Of a stretch of 40,332 nucleotides of DNA, positions 14,648 to 22,780 are shown one piece after another (position 1 is the stretch's first letter; every line of letters starts with the position of its first letter). Where the stretch lies: assembly GCA_900766585.1 (NCBI GenBank), contig CAAFVV010000017.1:1-40332 (forward strand). Direction: 5' to 3'. The DNA is from Clostridia bacterium. Its GTDB lineage: Bacteria; Bacillota; Clostridia; Oscillospirales; Acutalibacteraceae. The position numbers were made by a program, and so were the translations under genes. Under the pieces are notes generated by a model. The model saw nothing but the letters and a program-made list of their open reading frames with translations. It was not told where the DNA came from and did no database searches.

Positions 14648-16030
14648 GTGACAGAGGCAGAGGCGTATTACCGAAAAATGACCGAAACGCCGGTCTCGCG
14701 GCTGATCGTGCGGCTGGGGATTCCGACGACGGTGTCCATGCTGATCAGCAGCATTTATAATCTTGCCGATACCTATTTTGTCGGCACGCTCGGGGAGAGC
14801 GCCCAGGCGGCGACCGGCATTTTGTTTACACTTCAGGCGATCATCCAGGCGATCGCTTTTATGCTCGGACACGGGTCGGGCACATTTGTTGCCAAGGCGC
14901 TGGCGGATAAAAACCCGCGTGAGGGGACGACCTACGTCTCTACGGCGTTTTTTACGGGCGGCACGGCGGGGCTGCTGCTGGCGGCGGGCGGTCTGATCTG
15001 GCTTGCGCCGTTTATGCGGCTTTTGGGCAGCACGGAGACCATCCTGCCCTACGCCTGCGACTATGGGATGTGGGTGCTGATCTCCTGTCCGTTTATGGTT
15101 TGTTCGCTGATCCTGAACAACAACCTGCGGTATGAGGGCAAGGCATTTTATGCGATGATCGGACTGACGGCGGGCGGATTGCTCAACATACTCGGCGACT
15201 ATCTGCTGATCCGTGTCGGCAATATGGGGGTCTACGGCGCGGGACTGTCCACCGCCGTGTCCCAGGCGGTCAGCTTCTTTATTCTGCTGGTAATGTACCT
15301 GCGCAAGGCGCAGAGCACCATCCGCCTGCGGGCGGTCAGCCGCGACGGGCAGGTCTATCTGTCCATTGTGCGGGTCGGTTTGCCCTCGCTCATCCGACAG
15401 GGGCTGTCGTCGCTTTCCAACGGGCTTCTAAACCACCTGACCAAGCCGTTCGGCGATGCGGCGATTGCCGCCATGAGCGTGGTAAACCGCTATTCCATGC
15501 TGGTGATGTGCGTCGGACTGGGTATCGGACAGGGCTTTCAGCCTGTGGCGTCGTTTAACCACCGCGCGCGGGAATATGACCGCGTGAAAAAAGGGCTGAT
15601 CTTTACGACCCTGTTCGGCTTTGCTTTGGTGGGACCGATGGCGGTCGGCGGACTGTGCTTTGCCGAGCCGATTGTGCGGGTGTTCCAGAAAAGCGAGGAA
15701 GTGGTGCGCATCGGCGGCTTTGCCCTGCGTGCGGCTTCGGTCGGTATGCTGTTCCTGCCGCTGTCCGTGCCGGTGAATATGCTGTATCAGAGCATCCGGC
15801 AGGCGGGCGTGGCGTCGTTTTTGTCGCTGCTGCGGTCGGGAATATTGCTGATCCCGGCGCTGCTTTTGGGCAGCACCTTCGGCGGGCTGACCGGGCTGCG
15901 TCTGGCGCAGCCGATCGCCGATACGCTGACCGGACTGATCAGTATTCCCTTTATTCTGCACTTCCTCTATGCCACGCCGAACACCGAAAAAACAGAGCTG
16001 CCGCCGGAAAAGGAAACGGCGGCGGAGTGA
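14648..16030 (+). CDS. MATE-family multidrug/cation antiporter
   Basis: This protein of about 460 residues has twelve hydrophobic segments in two pseudo-symmetric halves. It has the MATE N-terminus (LIVRLGIPTTVSMLISSIYN then LADTYFVGTLG) and the matching second half (VGLPSLIRQGLSSLSNGLLN). MATE proteins export drugs or metabolites using Na+ or H+ gradients; the substrate is not predictable. I chose GTG 14648 because AAGGGGGAA lies 7 nt upstream; a TTG at 14615 has no ribosome binding site, and ATG 14678 would remove conserved N-terminal residues. It is monocistronic, with its own promoter and terminator. Confidence 0.92.
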   Translation: MTEAEAYYRKMTETPVSRLIVRLGIPTTVSMLISSIYNLADTYFVGTLGESAQAATGILFTLQAIIQAIAFMLGHGSGTFVAKALADKNPREGTTYVSTAFFTGGTAGLLLAAGGLIWLAPFMRLLGSTETILPYACDYGMWVLISCPFMVCSLILNNNLRYEGKAFYAMIGLTAGGLLNILGDYLLIRVGNMGVYGAGLSTAVSQAVSFFILLVMYLRKAQSTIRLRAVSRDGQVYLSIVRVGLPSLIRQGLSSLSNGLLNHLTKPFGDAAIAAMSVVNRYSMLVMCVGLGIGQGFQPVASFNHRAREYDRVKKGLIFTTLFGFALVGPMAVGGLCFAEPIVRVFQKSEEVVRIGGFALRAASVGMLFLPLSVPVNMLYQSIRQAGVASFLSLLRSGILLIPALLLGSTFGGLTGLRLAQPIADTLTGLISIPFILHFLYATPNTEKTELPPEKETAAE

Positions 16031-16077
16031 CCGATTGCTCCGACAGTCAGGGGAAAGCAGTAAAAATAAACCAACAG

Positions 16078-16119
16078 AAAAAGCACCTATATTTGTAATA
16101 TAAATATAGGCGCTTTTTC
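16078..16119 (+). terminator. Intrinsic terminator after the MATE gene
   Basis: AAAAAGCACCTATATTT pairs with AAATATAGGCGCTTTTT with a single mismatch and a 7-nt loop, the end of the stem forming the T tract. Confidence 0.85.
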
Positions 16120-16205
16120 TTGCGTTATAAGCCGTGGTAAAAGAAAATACAAAAGATCAAAGAATATTTTCGTGCAGATGACAATATAACAAGTCAAAAA
16201 TAGTG

Positions 16206-16234
16206 TTGACAAGTTTGTTCGTATATTATAATAT
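16206..16234 (+). promoter_or_regulatory. Promoter of the six-hairpin glycosidase-like gene
   Basis: A perfect TTGACA (16206-16211) is followed after 17 nt by TAATAT (16229-16234), or after 15 nt by TATAAT (16227-16232), in a very A/T-rich stretch. Positions 16120-16205 show nothing else. Confidence 0.75.
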
Positions 16235-16277
16235 ATATCACAAAATTTGAAATACAAATTAAAGAGGGACGGAACAC

Positions 16278-17265
16278 ATGAAAAAAACACCGGGTGCGTC
16301 TGCTGGCGGCGGCTTCTGCCTGTGCGCTGCTGGTGATCGGCTTATGCATCGGTGGAGGTTTTGCCGCCTCTTCCGCGGGCAGCAGGCTGACGCTGAACAC
16401 GGCGGACAAAACGCTGCTGGAAAGCAGCTATCAGTCGCTTTGTGACCGGCTGACCGAGCGCGGCTATGCGCAGACCTCGCTGACCGGTGCCTACAACGGC
16501 ATGTTTGTGCGCGATGCCTCAATTCAGGCGATGGCACATCTTGCGCGCGGCGACGACGAATACGCGCGCAGCCTGCTTGAGTATATGATCCGTTATCACG
16601 AAGAGATGGACATGGATTATACCATCCGCGTGGTGGCGCCGCTGACGGATACCGCCTACGACAATACGAACGCATCTGCCGCCGCGGGGCCGAGAAACGA
16701 CGGCAAAAGCGGCTTTTTTGGCAGCGGAACTATGGGTACCAAGCAGCCGAACAATGCCTGCGCGTTTAAGATCACGCCCTCTGATTCATCAATCGGGGGC
16801 ATCCGGCTGTACATGAACGGTGCGGCCAAAACGATGGTGTACATCATGGACAGCTATACCGGTGACCTCTCCGCTACGCGCGGTAAGGCAACAGGCGGAA
16901 TAGGCAGCGGAACGGGCTGGAAAACGTTCACTTTCCCGAAAGCGGTCAGCGTGACGCCCAGCCAAACGTATTATGTTGTCGTGCAGTCCGCTGCCGACGC
17001 GTCCGGCGCGGCGGTGTTCGGCAGCACCGGCACAGGTGAATCGTACAACTATGACAAGGGCTGGTCAACCCAAAACCACGCGATCCGGTTTGGGCTGAAC
17101 ACCGCCGAAAAGCCGGAGACGGCGCCCGCCGGGAGAGAGGCGGTCGCGACGTTCGGCAAGGGCGCAGCGGTCGGGCAGGTGCTGCCTGCCAAGGTGTCGG
17201 GCAGCGACGTCGTGACGGCGGTGCGGGTCGTGCTGGGAAAAAGAGCGGCGCTGCCGGCAATGTGA
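16278..17265 (+). CDS. Six-hairpin glycosidase-like protein, N-terminal part (frameshifted)
   Basis: The readable frame (16282-17265) gives a signal peptide/membrane segment (VRLLAAASACALLVIGLCIG), then the first part of an (alpha/alpha)6-barrel (TGAYNGMFVRDASIQAMAHL, EYARSLLEYMIRYHEEMDMD) and an inserted beta-sandwich domain. The only ATG with a ribosome binding site (GAGGGA, 8 nt upstream) is at 16278, but seven A residues follow it and put it one base out of frame; with six A the product would begin MKKHRVRLLAAAS. At the 3' end the frame closes at 17265, where one extra A in AAAAA (17238 region) would join it to the next frame. It is the first fragment of one broken gene. Confidence 0.75.
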
Positions 17266-18830
17266 CTGCCACGCTGTATAAGGGTACGGATGAAAAGGGG
17301 CAGAAGATCGACAGCGTGACGGTATCGGCGGCGTCTCTGACTGCCGATGGCGGCTGGGTGACCTTCCCCTTTTCCCTCCCGGCAGGCGGCACAAAGGCGG
17401 GCGACAGCTACTATCTGACGCTGTCCGCCGCTTCTTCGGCGGCAGACAGCATCGTGTGGTACGGCAAAAATAGCGAGAACAGCTGCGTGACAAGCCGCAC
17501 GGAAAACGGTAAAAAGCAGACTGTGACCGGCGATGCCTACTACGACTGCCGCAAATCCACCATTAAACCGGCGGATTCCATGATTCAGGTGGACGCGCAT
17601 TATATGCTGCTGCACAGCTGGTGTCTGTATATGGAGCGCGCTAAGGATTGTGCGGAAAAGACTGCATTTTTCAAGGAGACCTGGGCGACTGTCAAGAAAT
17701 TTGCCAACTATTTTGTCAAGGACCACGCCGCGCAGTATATGCATTCCACCTATTCGCTGGTGATCAACCCCAATTTTGAACACACGCTGCATATGATGCG
17801 GACGATGGATCTGATGACAAACTGCTTTACGTCGCAGGCACTGCATGAGCTGAGCGGTATCGCGAAAAAACAGGGCGAAGCGACACTTGCGGCGGACTGG
17901 CAGACGATTGCCGACAAAATCGCGAACGGCGTAAACAAGTATATGATCATCAAGAGCGACATTCTCGGCCGCGAGCCGGTCTACACCGACCGTCTCGACA
18001 TGGATTATGCCGATAACCGCGCGGTGCCGGTGTTCTCGTTTGTGTGCTATGCACCGGTTGCGGCGGAATGGTATGCGATGGACAAGACCGTGATGGCGAA
18101 CACTTATAAATGGCACTGCCAGCTCGGCTCCTGCAATTTTAACGGCGTTGCCATGCCGGATATCTACTATCCGTATGACGATCTCGCCTGTAAGCATCAG
18201 AGCCACGGCAATTCGCCCCGCGTCCACGGCCGCGGCAAGCATATCGTCGGCCGTATGGTCGGCTATGAGTTTTTGTATAACTCCTCCGTCGGAGACACGA
18301 GCCGCTTAAGCGAGCTGCTGCGCTTCCTGCGGGAAAATTCCGATAAGGTGTATGCCGAGGTCTGGAAAACGGACGGCAGCAAACAGGATGTCGGCAACCA
18401 GGAGCAGGTCTCGTGGATTGTGTACGGGCTGACAACCGCGCAGCAGCGGCTGACCGGCGGAGCGGCAACGACGACCACGACCCGCGGCGGAAATTCCGGT
18501 TCGACCGCAACGCATCCGGTGGGCGGAAAGGATACCCCTGCCGACAGCACTCCCGGAAGCTCCTCCGGTGTGATCTCTGTGCCGTCGGGAGATACCTCGG
18601 CGGTCGTGTCGGGGGATGCGGACGGCGACGCTTCCGTGCCGCAGGACAGCACTGCCGATCCCGATGCGTCGGCGGCGGATTTGTCCGCGGACGATCAACC
18701 GGCAGATGCTTCCGAGCAGCCGCAAAAGAACAGCGGCGCGCCGGTTTGGATCTGGATAGTTCTCGCCGTCGTGCTGGCCGCTGCAGCGGCAGCCGCCGCG
18801 GTGCTGATTCTGCGCCGCCGTCGGGCATAA
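17262..18830 (+). CDS. Six-hairpin glycosidase-like protein, C-terminal part, membrane anchored
   Basis: This 522-residue fragment continues the preceding one in the -1 frame. It starts inside a second inserted beta-sandwich domain (TATLYKGTDEKGQ...WVTFPFSLPAGGTKAG). It then carries the rest of the barrel (IQVDAHYMLLHSWCLYMERA, NPNFEHTLHMMRTMDLMTNC, QEQVSWIVYGLTTAQQRLTG), a Thr/Ser/Asp/Gly-rich linker (about 410-488), one membrane helix (VWIWIVLAVVLAAAAAAAAV) and a basic RRRRA end. Barrels of this class hydrolyse alpha-linked or other glycans; the exact family and substrate are uncertain. It has no ribosome binding site of its own. If the frame changes are real, the gene is a pseudogene or phase-variable; a sequencing error is the alternative. 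Confidence 0.8.
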   Translation: MTATLYKGTDEKGQKIDSVTVSAASLTADGGWVTFPFSLPAGGTKAGDSYYLTLSAASSAADSIVWYGKNSENSCVTSRTENGKKQTVTGDAYYDCRKSTIKPADSMIQVDAHYMLLHSWCLYMERAKDCAEKTAFFKETWATVKKFANYFVKDHAAQYMHSTYSLVINPNFEHTLHMMRTMDLMTNCFTSQALHELSGIAKKQGEATLAADWQTIADKIANGVNKYMIIKSDILGREPVYTDRLDMDYADNRAVPVFSFVCYAPVAAEWYAMDKTVMANTYKWHCQLGSCNFNGVAMPDIYYPYDDLACKHQSHGNSPRVHGRGKHIVGRMVGYEFLYNSSVGDTSRLSELLRFLRENSDKVYAEVWKTDGSKQDVGNQEQVSWIVYGLTTAQQRLTGGAATTTTTRGGNSGSTATHPVGGKDTPADSTPGSSSGVISVPSGDTSAVVSGDADGDASVPQDSTADPDASAADLSADDQPADASEQPQKNSGAPVWIWIVLAVVLAAAAAAAAVLILRRRRA

Positions 18831-18847
18831 CCAATCGACTGTACAGC

Positions 18848-18887
18848 AAATCGCCCCTGTCGGACGACTGTCCGACAGGGGCGATTT
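18848..18887. terminator. Bidirectional intrinsic terminator
   Basis: AAATCGCCCCTGTCGGAC and GTCCGACAGGGGCGATTT form an 18-bp perfect stem with a GACT loop, with A and T runs at its base. It lies between the convergent glycosidase-like and NlpC/P60-like genes and can serve both. Confidence 0.92.
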
Positions 18888-18901
18888 GCAGTGTGCAGCC
18901 G

Positions 18902-19585
18902 TTACTCGGTGATATACCGGCGGGCGCAGATGAAGCGCTTGGCAAAATAGGTCCAGTTCAGGCTCATTTCGCTGACCGGCTTCGTCTCATTGCAGGCGGC
19001 AATAAACTTGCCGTTGCCGGTGTAGATACCGGCAAACTGTACCTGACCGGACAGGTCGTTTGAGAAGAACACCGCATCGCCCGGACGCAGATCCTTTTTC
19101 TCCACCGCTTCTCCCTGCGTGGACTGCTGACGGCTGCCGCGGGCGAGCTTAATGCCGACTTGACCGTAGCAGTAGTAGAGCAGACCGGAGTTGTCAAAGG
19201 TGTCCGGACCGGCAGCGGCTTCGGCAAAGCTCTTGCCGAGCTGCGCGGCCGCCAGCTTGACGACGCGCTCGGCGGCGGCGCCCTCCGTGTCGGGTGTCGT
19301 CGGCTCGCTCGACGGCTCACTGGCGGGATCGGATGACGGCTCGCTCGTCGGTTCACTGGCAGGCTCGGACGCCGGCTCACTTTCCGGCTCGCCCGACGGA
19401 GCGGACGGCTCGGTCGGAGTCGTGGGGTCGGTCGGCGCCTCAGTCGGATCTGTCGGCGTTTCGGCCGTGCTCTCTGCCGAGGATTCCGGCTTTGTCGGCT
19501 CGGAATCCGCCGGAGCGGAGACGCAGCCGGACAGTGCAGCCAGCAGCAAAGCGGCGGACAGCAGGGCAATGATGATTTTTTTCAT
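18902..19585 (-). CDS. NlpC/P60-fold lipoprotein lacking catalytic residues
   Basis: This 227-residue protein has a lipoprotein signal (lipobox LSGC, Cys21), a repetitive Ser/Glu/Pro/Thr linker (about 25-100, SEPA/SEPT units) and an NlpC/P60 fold (about 103-225). The active-site motif normally DCSG reads FDNSGLL with Asn132 for Cys; the HVGIY histidine is Phe184 (QFAGIYTG) and the next His position is Ala196. All three catalytic positions are thus replaced, so it is probably a non-enzymatic cell-wall binder. Cys139 is nearby but out of register. AGAGGAGGT precedes the ATG at 19585. It is 58 nt after the DHHW gene, probably the third gene of that operon. Confidence 0.85.
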   Translation of the reverse strand: MKKIIIALLSAALLLAALSGCVSAPADSEPTKPESSAESTAETPTDPTEAPTDPTTPTEPSAPSGEPESEPASEPASEPTSEPSSDPASEPSSEPTTPDTEGAAAERVVKLAAAQLGKSFAEAAAGPDTFDNSGLLYYCYGQVGIKLARGSRQQSTQGEAVEKKDLRPGDAVFFSNDLSGQVQFAGIYTGNGKFIAACNETKPVSEMSLNWTYFAKRFICARRYITE

Positions 19586-19643
19586 GACAAAAACCTCCTC
19601 TAATATGTTACACCCAAAAAGGGTGGGTGCCGATGGAAACGGC

Positions 19644-21053
19644 TCAGCCGACCAGCTTTTCCAGATAGCCGACGAGCGTGCTGCTCCGCGTGGCGGAGAT
19701 GTTGTTGATAAAGATGACATCCGAGACCGACTCAGAGGCGAGGAACTGGCGCAGCGTCTTTTTATAATAGCGGTAGTCGATGACGTGTACGGTTTGATAC
19801 TGTTCCGTCAGAAACGGGATGAGCGCGTTGCCGTAGGACTCCTTGATCACGACGCATGCCGAGCCGTCGGACAGCGAGCGGTTTTCAATCTTCGTATAGG
19901 GGTTGTCGCCCGCGATAAAGCAGCTGTATTTCAGCCCCTTCGGGTAGCTGCTGACATCGTGAATGAGCGGCCAAGCGTAGGTCTTGCCACTGCGGTCGGT
20001 ATAGTGCAGGCTCGTGTCGCCCTTGGGCTGATAGGCGACGACGGTGTCGGGATTTTTCTCCATTGCCGCGGGCTTTTTCGTGTCGGAATAGAAGGTGCCG
20101 AGGAATCCGGTGAATTCCTTTGTCTCATAGGAGGAGAGCGGCGCCGCCGTTTTGCCCATCGCGCGCATCAGCTCGGCGTAGCCGTAGTAGGCGCCGGTGG
20201 CAGTCCAATGGTGATCGGTGCGGAAGTAAATATATTCGTCGCGGTGGGACATCAGTACATCATATACCGGTACGCCGATGGCGTTACCGGTCAGCTGGCT
20301 GAAAATATAGCGTGAGGCCTTGCCCTGATCGGAGCTGTTGATCTTGTTCCGCATGCTGTCGGGCAGCATGATACCCATGCTGTTCGGCGGGATCAGGGCG
20401 TAGACGTGCGCCTTGCCCTCCAGCGTCTTGCCCGCTTTATTCAGCATGGCGGCATAGCGGTCGGCAACCGAGCGGTTGAAGTTGTAGTATTCATACGCGG
20501 TATCACCGATCTGCAGCACCGCGCCGAAGCTCTGGGTGTGGTCAAGTCCGGGATCGGCGGCCGGAGGAACCGTGCCGGAGCTTTCGGGCGCAGCGGTCGT
20601 CACGGTTGTCGTCGTAGTCGTCGTCGTTGTGGTCTGCGTCGTCGCCGCAGAGTTGCTTTCTGTCGCGGACGGCCTTGACGGCTCGCTCGGGACGTCGGGG
20701 ATCTCGTCGCCCGACTCGACATCACCCTGAATATGGGAGAACCGCAGCCCAAAGGTGCTTTGACGGATACTGTCCGCCTTCACCCAGAATTCGCGGAACG
20801 GGAACGTGTCGGCATACCAGGTGGAGATGCCGTCGAAATACTCGCCGGAGAACAGGGAGGACAGCGAAAAAACGGGGAATTTCGTCAGCTCCCGTTTTTC
20901 GCTCTCGGAATAGTGCGGGCGCAGCGGCAGACAAAGCCCCAAAACCGCTATGGCGCCCAAAACGGCGAAAAACAGACCGATGCGGAAGCCCTCCCAGGGA
21001 CGGGACGGCCGCTCGCGCCGCAGCTTTTCCTTAGCATGCTTGCTCATGCGCAT
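19644..21053 (-). CDS. DHHW-family protein, AlgX/AlgJ-like acyltransferase partner
   Basis: This 469-residue protein has one N-terminal membrane helix (about 25-45), a poly-Thr linker (about 138-160) and an SGNH-like extracytoplasmic domain. It carries the name-giving motif RTDHHWTATGAYYGY and a second conserved block VIKESYGNALIPFL. Such proteins act with MBOAT O-acyltransferases to transfer acetyl or other acyl groups onto extracellular polymers; AlgX/AlgJ of alginate acetylation are the model. It follows the MBOAT gene directly (15-nt gap), which supports this role. AAAGGAGGGG lies 7-9 nt before the ATG. The acceptor polymer is unknown. Confidence 0.88.
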   Translation of the reverse strand: MRMSKHAKEKLRRERPSRPWEGFRIGLFFAVLGAIAVLGLCLPLRPHYSESEKRELTKFPVFSLSSLFSGEYFDGISTWYADTFPFREFWVKADSIRQSTFGLRFSHIQGDVESGDEIPDVPSEPSRPSATESNSAATTQTTTTTTTTTTVTTAAPESSGTVPPAADPGLDHTQSFGAVLQIGDTAYEYYNFNRSVADRYAAMLNKAGKTLEGKAHVYALIPPNSMGIMLPDSMRNKINSSDQGKASRYIFSQLTGNAIGVPVYDVLMSHRDEYIYFRTDHHWTATGAYYGYAELMRAMGKTAAPLSSYETKEFTGFLGTFYSDTKKPAAMEKNPDTVVAYQPKGDTSLHYTDRSGKTYAWPLIHDVSSYPKGLKYSCFIAGDNPYTKIENRSLSDGSACVVIKESYGNALIPFLTEQYQTVHVIDYRYYKKTLRQFLASESVSDVIFINNISATRSSTLVGYLEKLVG

Positions 21054-21068
21054 ACGTTGTCCCCTCCT

Positions 21069-22538
21069 TTAAAACTGAAAATACAGAAACGGATTATAGC
21101 TGTTGCCGACGAGCGCCGCCGTCGAGAGCAGCAGCAGTGCAGGCGGTGCAAGTGTTTCTGTGACCGCGAGCAGTGCCGTCACGCCGCCGCCGTCTGTGCG
21201 GGCGCGCCGCGCGAGAGCGGTGTGCAGATTGTGCAGAAGCGGCGTGCAGGCGAGGATAGCGACCGGCAGGAAGAACAGGTAGTTCAGCCACAGCGAGCCG
21301 GTCTCAAAGCTCGAAAACGGATTGCCGTTTAAGCCGAACATTCCCCGCAGTACGGCAAGGCAGAGCGGCAGCTCGCGGAAGCGGAACAGCACCCAGCTAA
21401 ACAGCACGGCAAACAGCGTGCCGATGTGGCCGACGGCGGGGTGCCGCTCCAGCCACTTGCCGAGAAAGAGCCGCTCAATGGCGAGCAGCAGGAAAAACCA
21501 CAGTCCCCACAGTACGAAATTCCAGCTTGCGCCGTGCCAAAGGCCGGTCAGCGCCCACACGATCAGCATATTGATCAGCGTGCGTCCCATCCCGCGCCGG
21601 CTGCCGCCGAGCGGAATGTACACATAGTCGCGGAAAAAGCCGGAGAGCGAGATGTGCCAGCGGTGCCAGAAATCCCGCACCGACCGCGCCATATACGGAT
21701 AACGGAAATTTTCCTTATAGTGAAAGCCGACCATGCGCCCCATACCGATCGCCATGTCGGAATAGGCGGAAAAATCCAGATAAATCTGCAGCATATAGGC
21801 GATCACGCCGAGCCACAGCAGCAGGACCGGACGGGCGGAGAGCGCTGCGAGGTTGTCGTTCAGCTTTGTCACATCCGACGCGGCGGATTCGGTCATCAGC
21901 GCCGTGTCAGCGATAAGCCCGCAGGTGTTCGCCAGCAGTACCTTTTTACCGAGCCCGACGGTAAAGCGCGTGATGCCGTCCGACAGATCCGAGCGCTCGA
22001 CCCGGCGGCTGACGATCTCCTGTGCCACATCGGCGTAGCGGACAATCGGTCCCGCTACGCACTGATGAAACAGGCTGACATACATCAGAAAGCGGGCAAA
22101 GCTCCGCTCCGGCTCCACCTCGCCGCGGTAGACGTCAACCACATATGACAGCGCCTGAAAGGTGTAAAACGAAATGCCGATCGGCAGCGCGATCTGCGGA
22201 ATGACCGCCGGCCATCCGGTCAGGCTCTGCGCCGTTCTGGCGAAAAACCCGGTATATTTGAACACGGCGAGCGCGCTGAGCGTCAAAACACAGGCGAGAA
22301 TCAGCGGAAAGCGGCGAGGGCGCTTGTGCCGTCCCGACCAGACGGCGCGTGCGCAAAGGAAATCCACCAGTACCACCCCGATCAGCAGAAGCAGGTAGAC
22401 CGGCTCTCCCCAGGCGTAAAACACAAGCGAAAAGGCGAGCAGCACCGCGTTTTGCACGCGCAGATTCCGTGAAAAGGCGCAGCAGAGCAGATTCGCCGCC
22501 AAAAACGCATAAATAAAAAACAGATCAGAGAAAACCAA
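21069..22538 (-). CDS. MBOAT-family O-acyltransferase (DltB/AlgI type)
   Basis: This protein of about 489 residues has roughly ten membrane segments and the MBOAT signature: FRYPYMARSVRDFWHRWHIS with FFRDYVYIPLGGSR, and the catalytic histidine region LTGLWHGASWNFVLWGLWFF. It moves acyl groups across the membrane for O-acylation of a surface polymer. I chose TTG 22538: the family N-terminus (LVFSDLFFIYAFLAANLLCC) begins there and AAAGGCGGG lies 8 nt upstream. The open frame reaches to 22727 but crosses the promoter. It is the first gene of the operon with the DHHW protein and, probably, the NlpC/P60-like lipoprotein, and is divergent from a LysR gene. Confidence 0.92.
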   Translation of the reverse strand: MVFSDLFFIYAFLAANLLCCAFSRNLRVQNAVLLAFSLVFYAWGEPVYLLLLIGVVLVDFLCARAVWSGRHKRPRRFPLILACVLTLSALAVFKYTGFFARTAQSLTGWPAVIPQIALPIGISFYTFQALSYVVDVYRGEVEPERSFARFLMYVSLFHQCVAGPIVRYADVAQEIVSRRVERSDLSDGITRFTVGLGKKVLLANTCGLIADTALMTESAASDVTKLNDNLAALSARPVLLLWLGVIAYMLQIYLDFSAYSDMAIGMGRMVGFHYKENFRYPYMARSVRDFWHRWHISLSGFFRDYVYIPLGGSRRGMGRTLINMLIVWALTGLWHGASWNFVLWGLWFFLLLAIERLFLGKWLERHPAVGHIGTLFAVLFSWVLFRFRELPLCLAVLRGMFGLNGNPFSSFETGSLWLNYLFFLPVAILACTPLLHNLHTALARRARTDGGGVTALLAVTETLAPPALLLLSTAALVGNSYNPFLYFQF

Positions 22539-22570
22539 GGGGATTGCCCGCCTTTCAAGTGCGTATTTTT

Positions 22571-22583
22571 TGTAAACTTTACA
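22571..22583. promoter_or_regulatory. Palindrome at the MBOAT transcription start
   Basis: TGTAAACTTTACA is a perfect 13-bp palindrome at the predicted start of the minus-strand transcript. The half-site TGTAAAC recurs at 22636-22642. Its position suggests a repressor site; the protein is unknown. Confidence 0.4.
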
Positions 22584-22588
22584 TATAT

Positions 22589-22616
22589 AGTATACCATTT
22601 GTTTGTGGGGCGTCAA
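22589..22616 (-). promoter_or_regulatory. Promoter of the MBOAT-DHHW operon
   Basis: On the minus strand TTGACG (22616-22611) and TATACT (22594-22589) are 16 nt apart, with TGG before the -10, about 50 bp upstream of the TTG start. Confidence 0.8.
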
Positions 22617-22664
22617 CAAGAGAATGTGAACAAATTGTAAACAAATCGGCAAAAAAGTGTCACA

Positions 22665-22687
22665 AACCGTCGGCTCTGCCGACGGTT
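22665..22687. promoter_or_regulatory. Inverted repeat next to the lysR promoter
   Basis: AACCGTCGGC-TCT-GCCGACGGTT is a perfect 10-bp inverted repeat touching the -35 of the lysR promoter. It may be the autoregulatory LysR operator between the divergent genes. There is no T tract for a plus-strand terminator. Confidence 0.45.
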
Positions 22688-22713
22688 GACATTTGAACGG
22701 TTTTTGGTATAAT
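22686..22713 (+). promoter_or_regulatory. lysR-yfhO promoter
   Basis: Perfect TTGACA (22686-22691) and TATAAT (22708-22713) are 16 nt apart. Confidence 0.88.
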
Positions 22714-22780
22714 AAAGTGGAATACAAAAGCCGGACCGGTGATGACCGGTGGATTTTCCTGCTGAAGGGAGGGCTCTGCG

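Noticed and set aside
17049..18242. 397-residue minus-strand open frame
   Set aside because: It is the shadow of the glycosidase-like gene; His/Val/Arg-rich and without ribosome binding site.
19611..19625. Small hairpin CACCC-AAAAA-GGGTG between the DHHW and NlpC-like genes
   Set aside because: Only a 5-bp stem and no T run; too weak to call a terminator.
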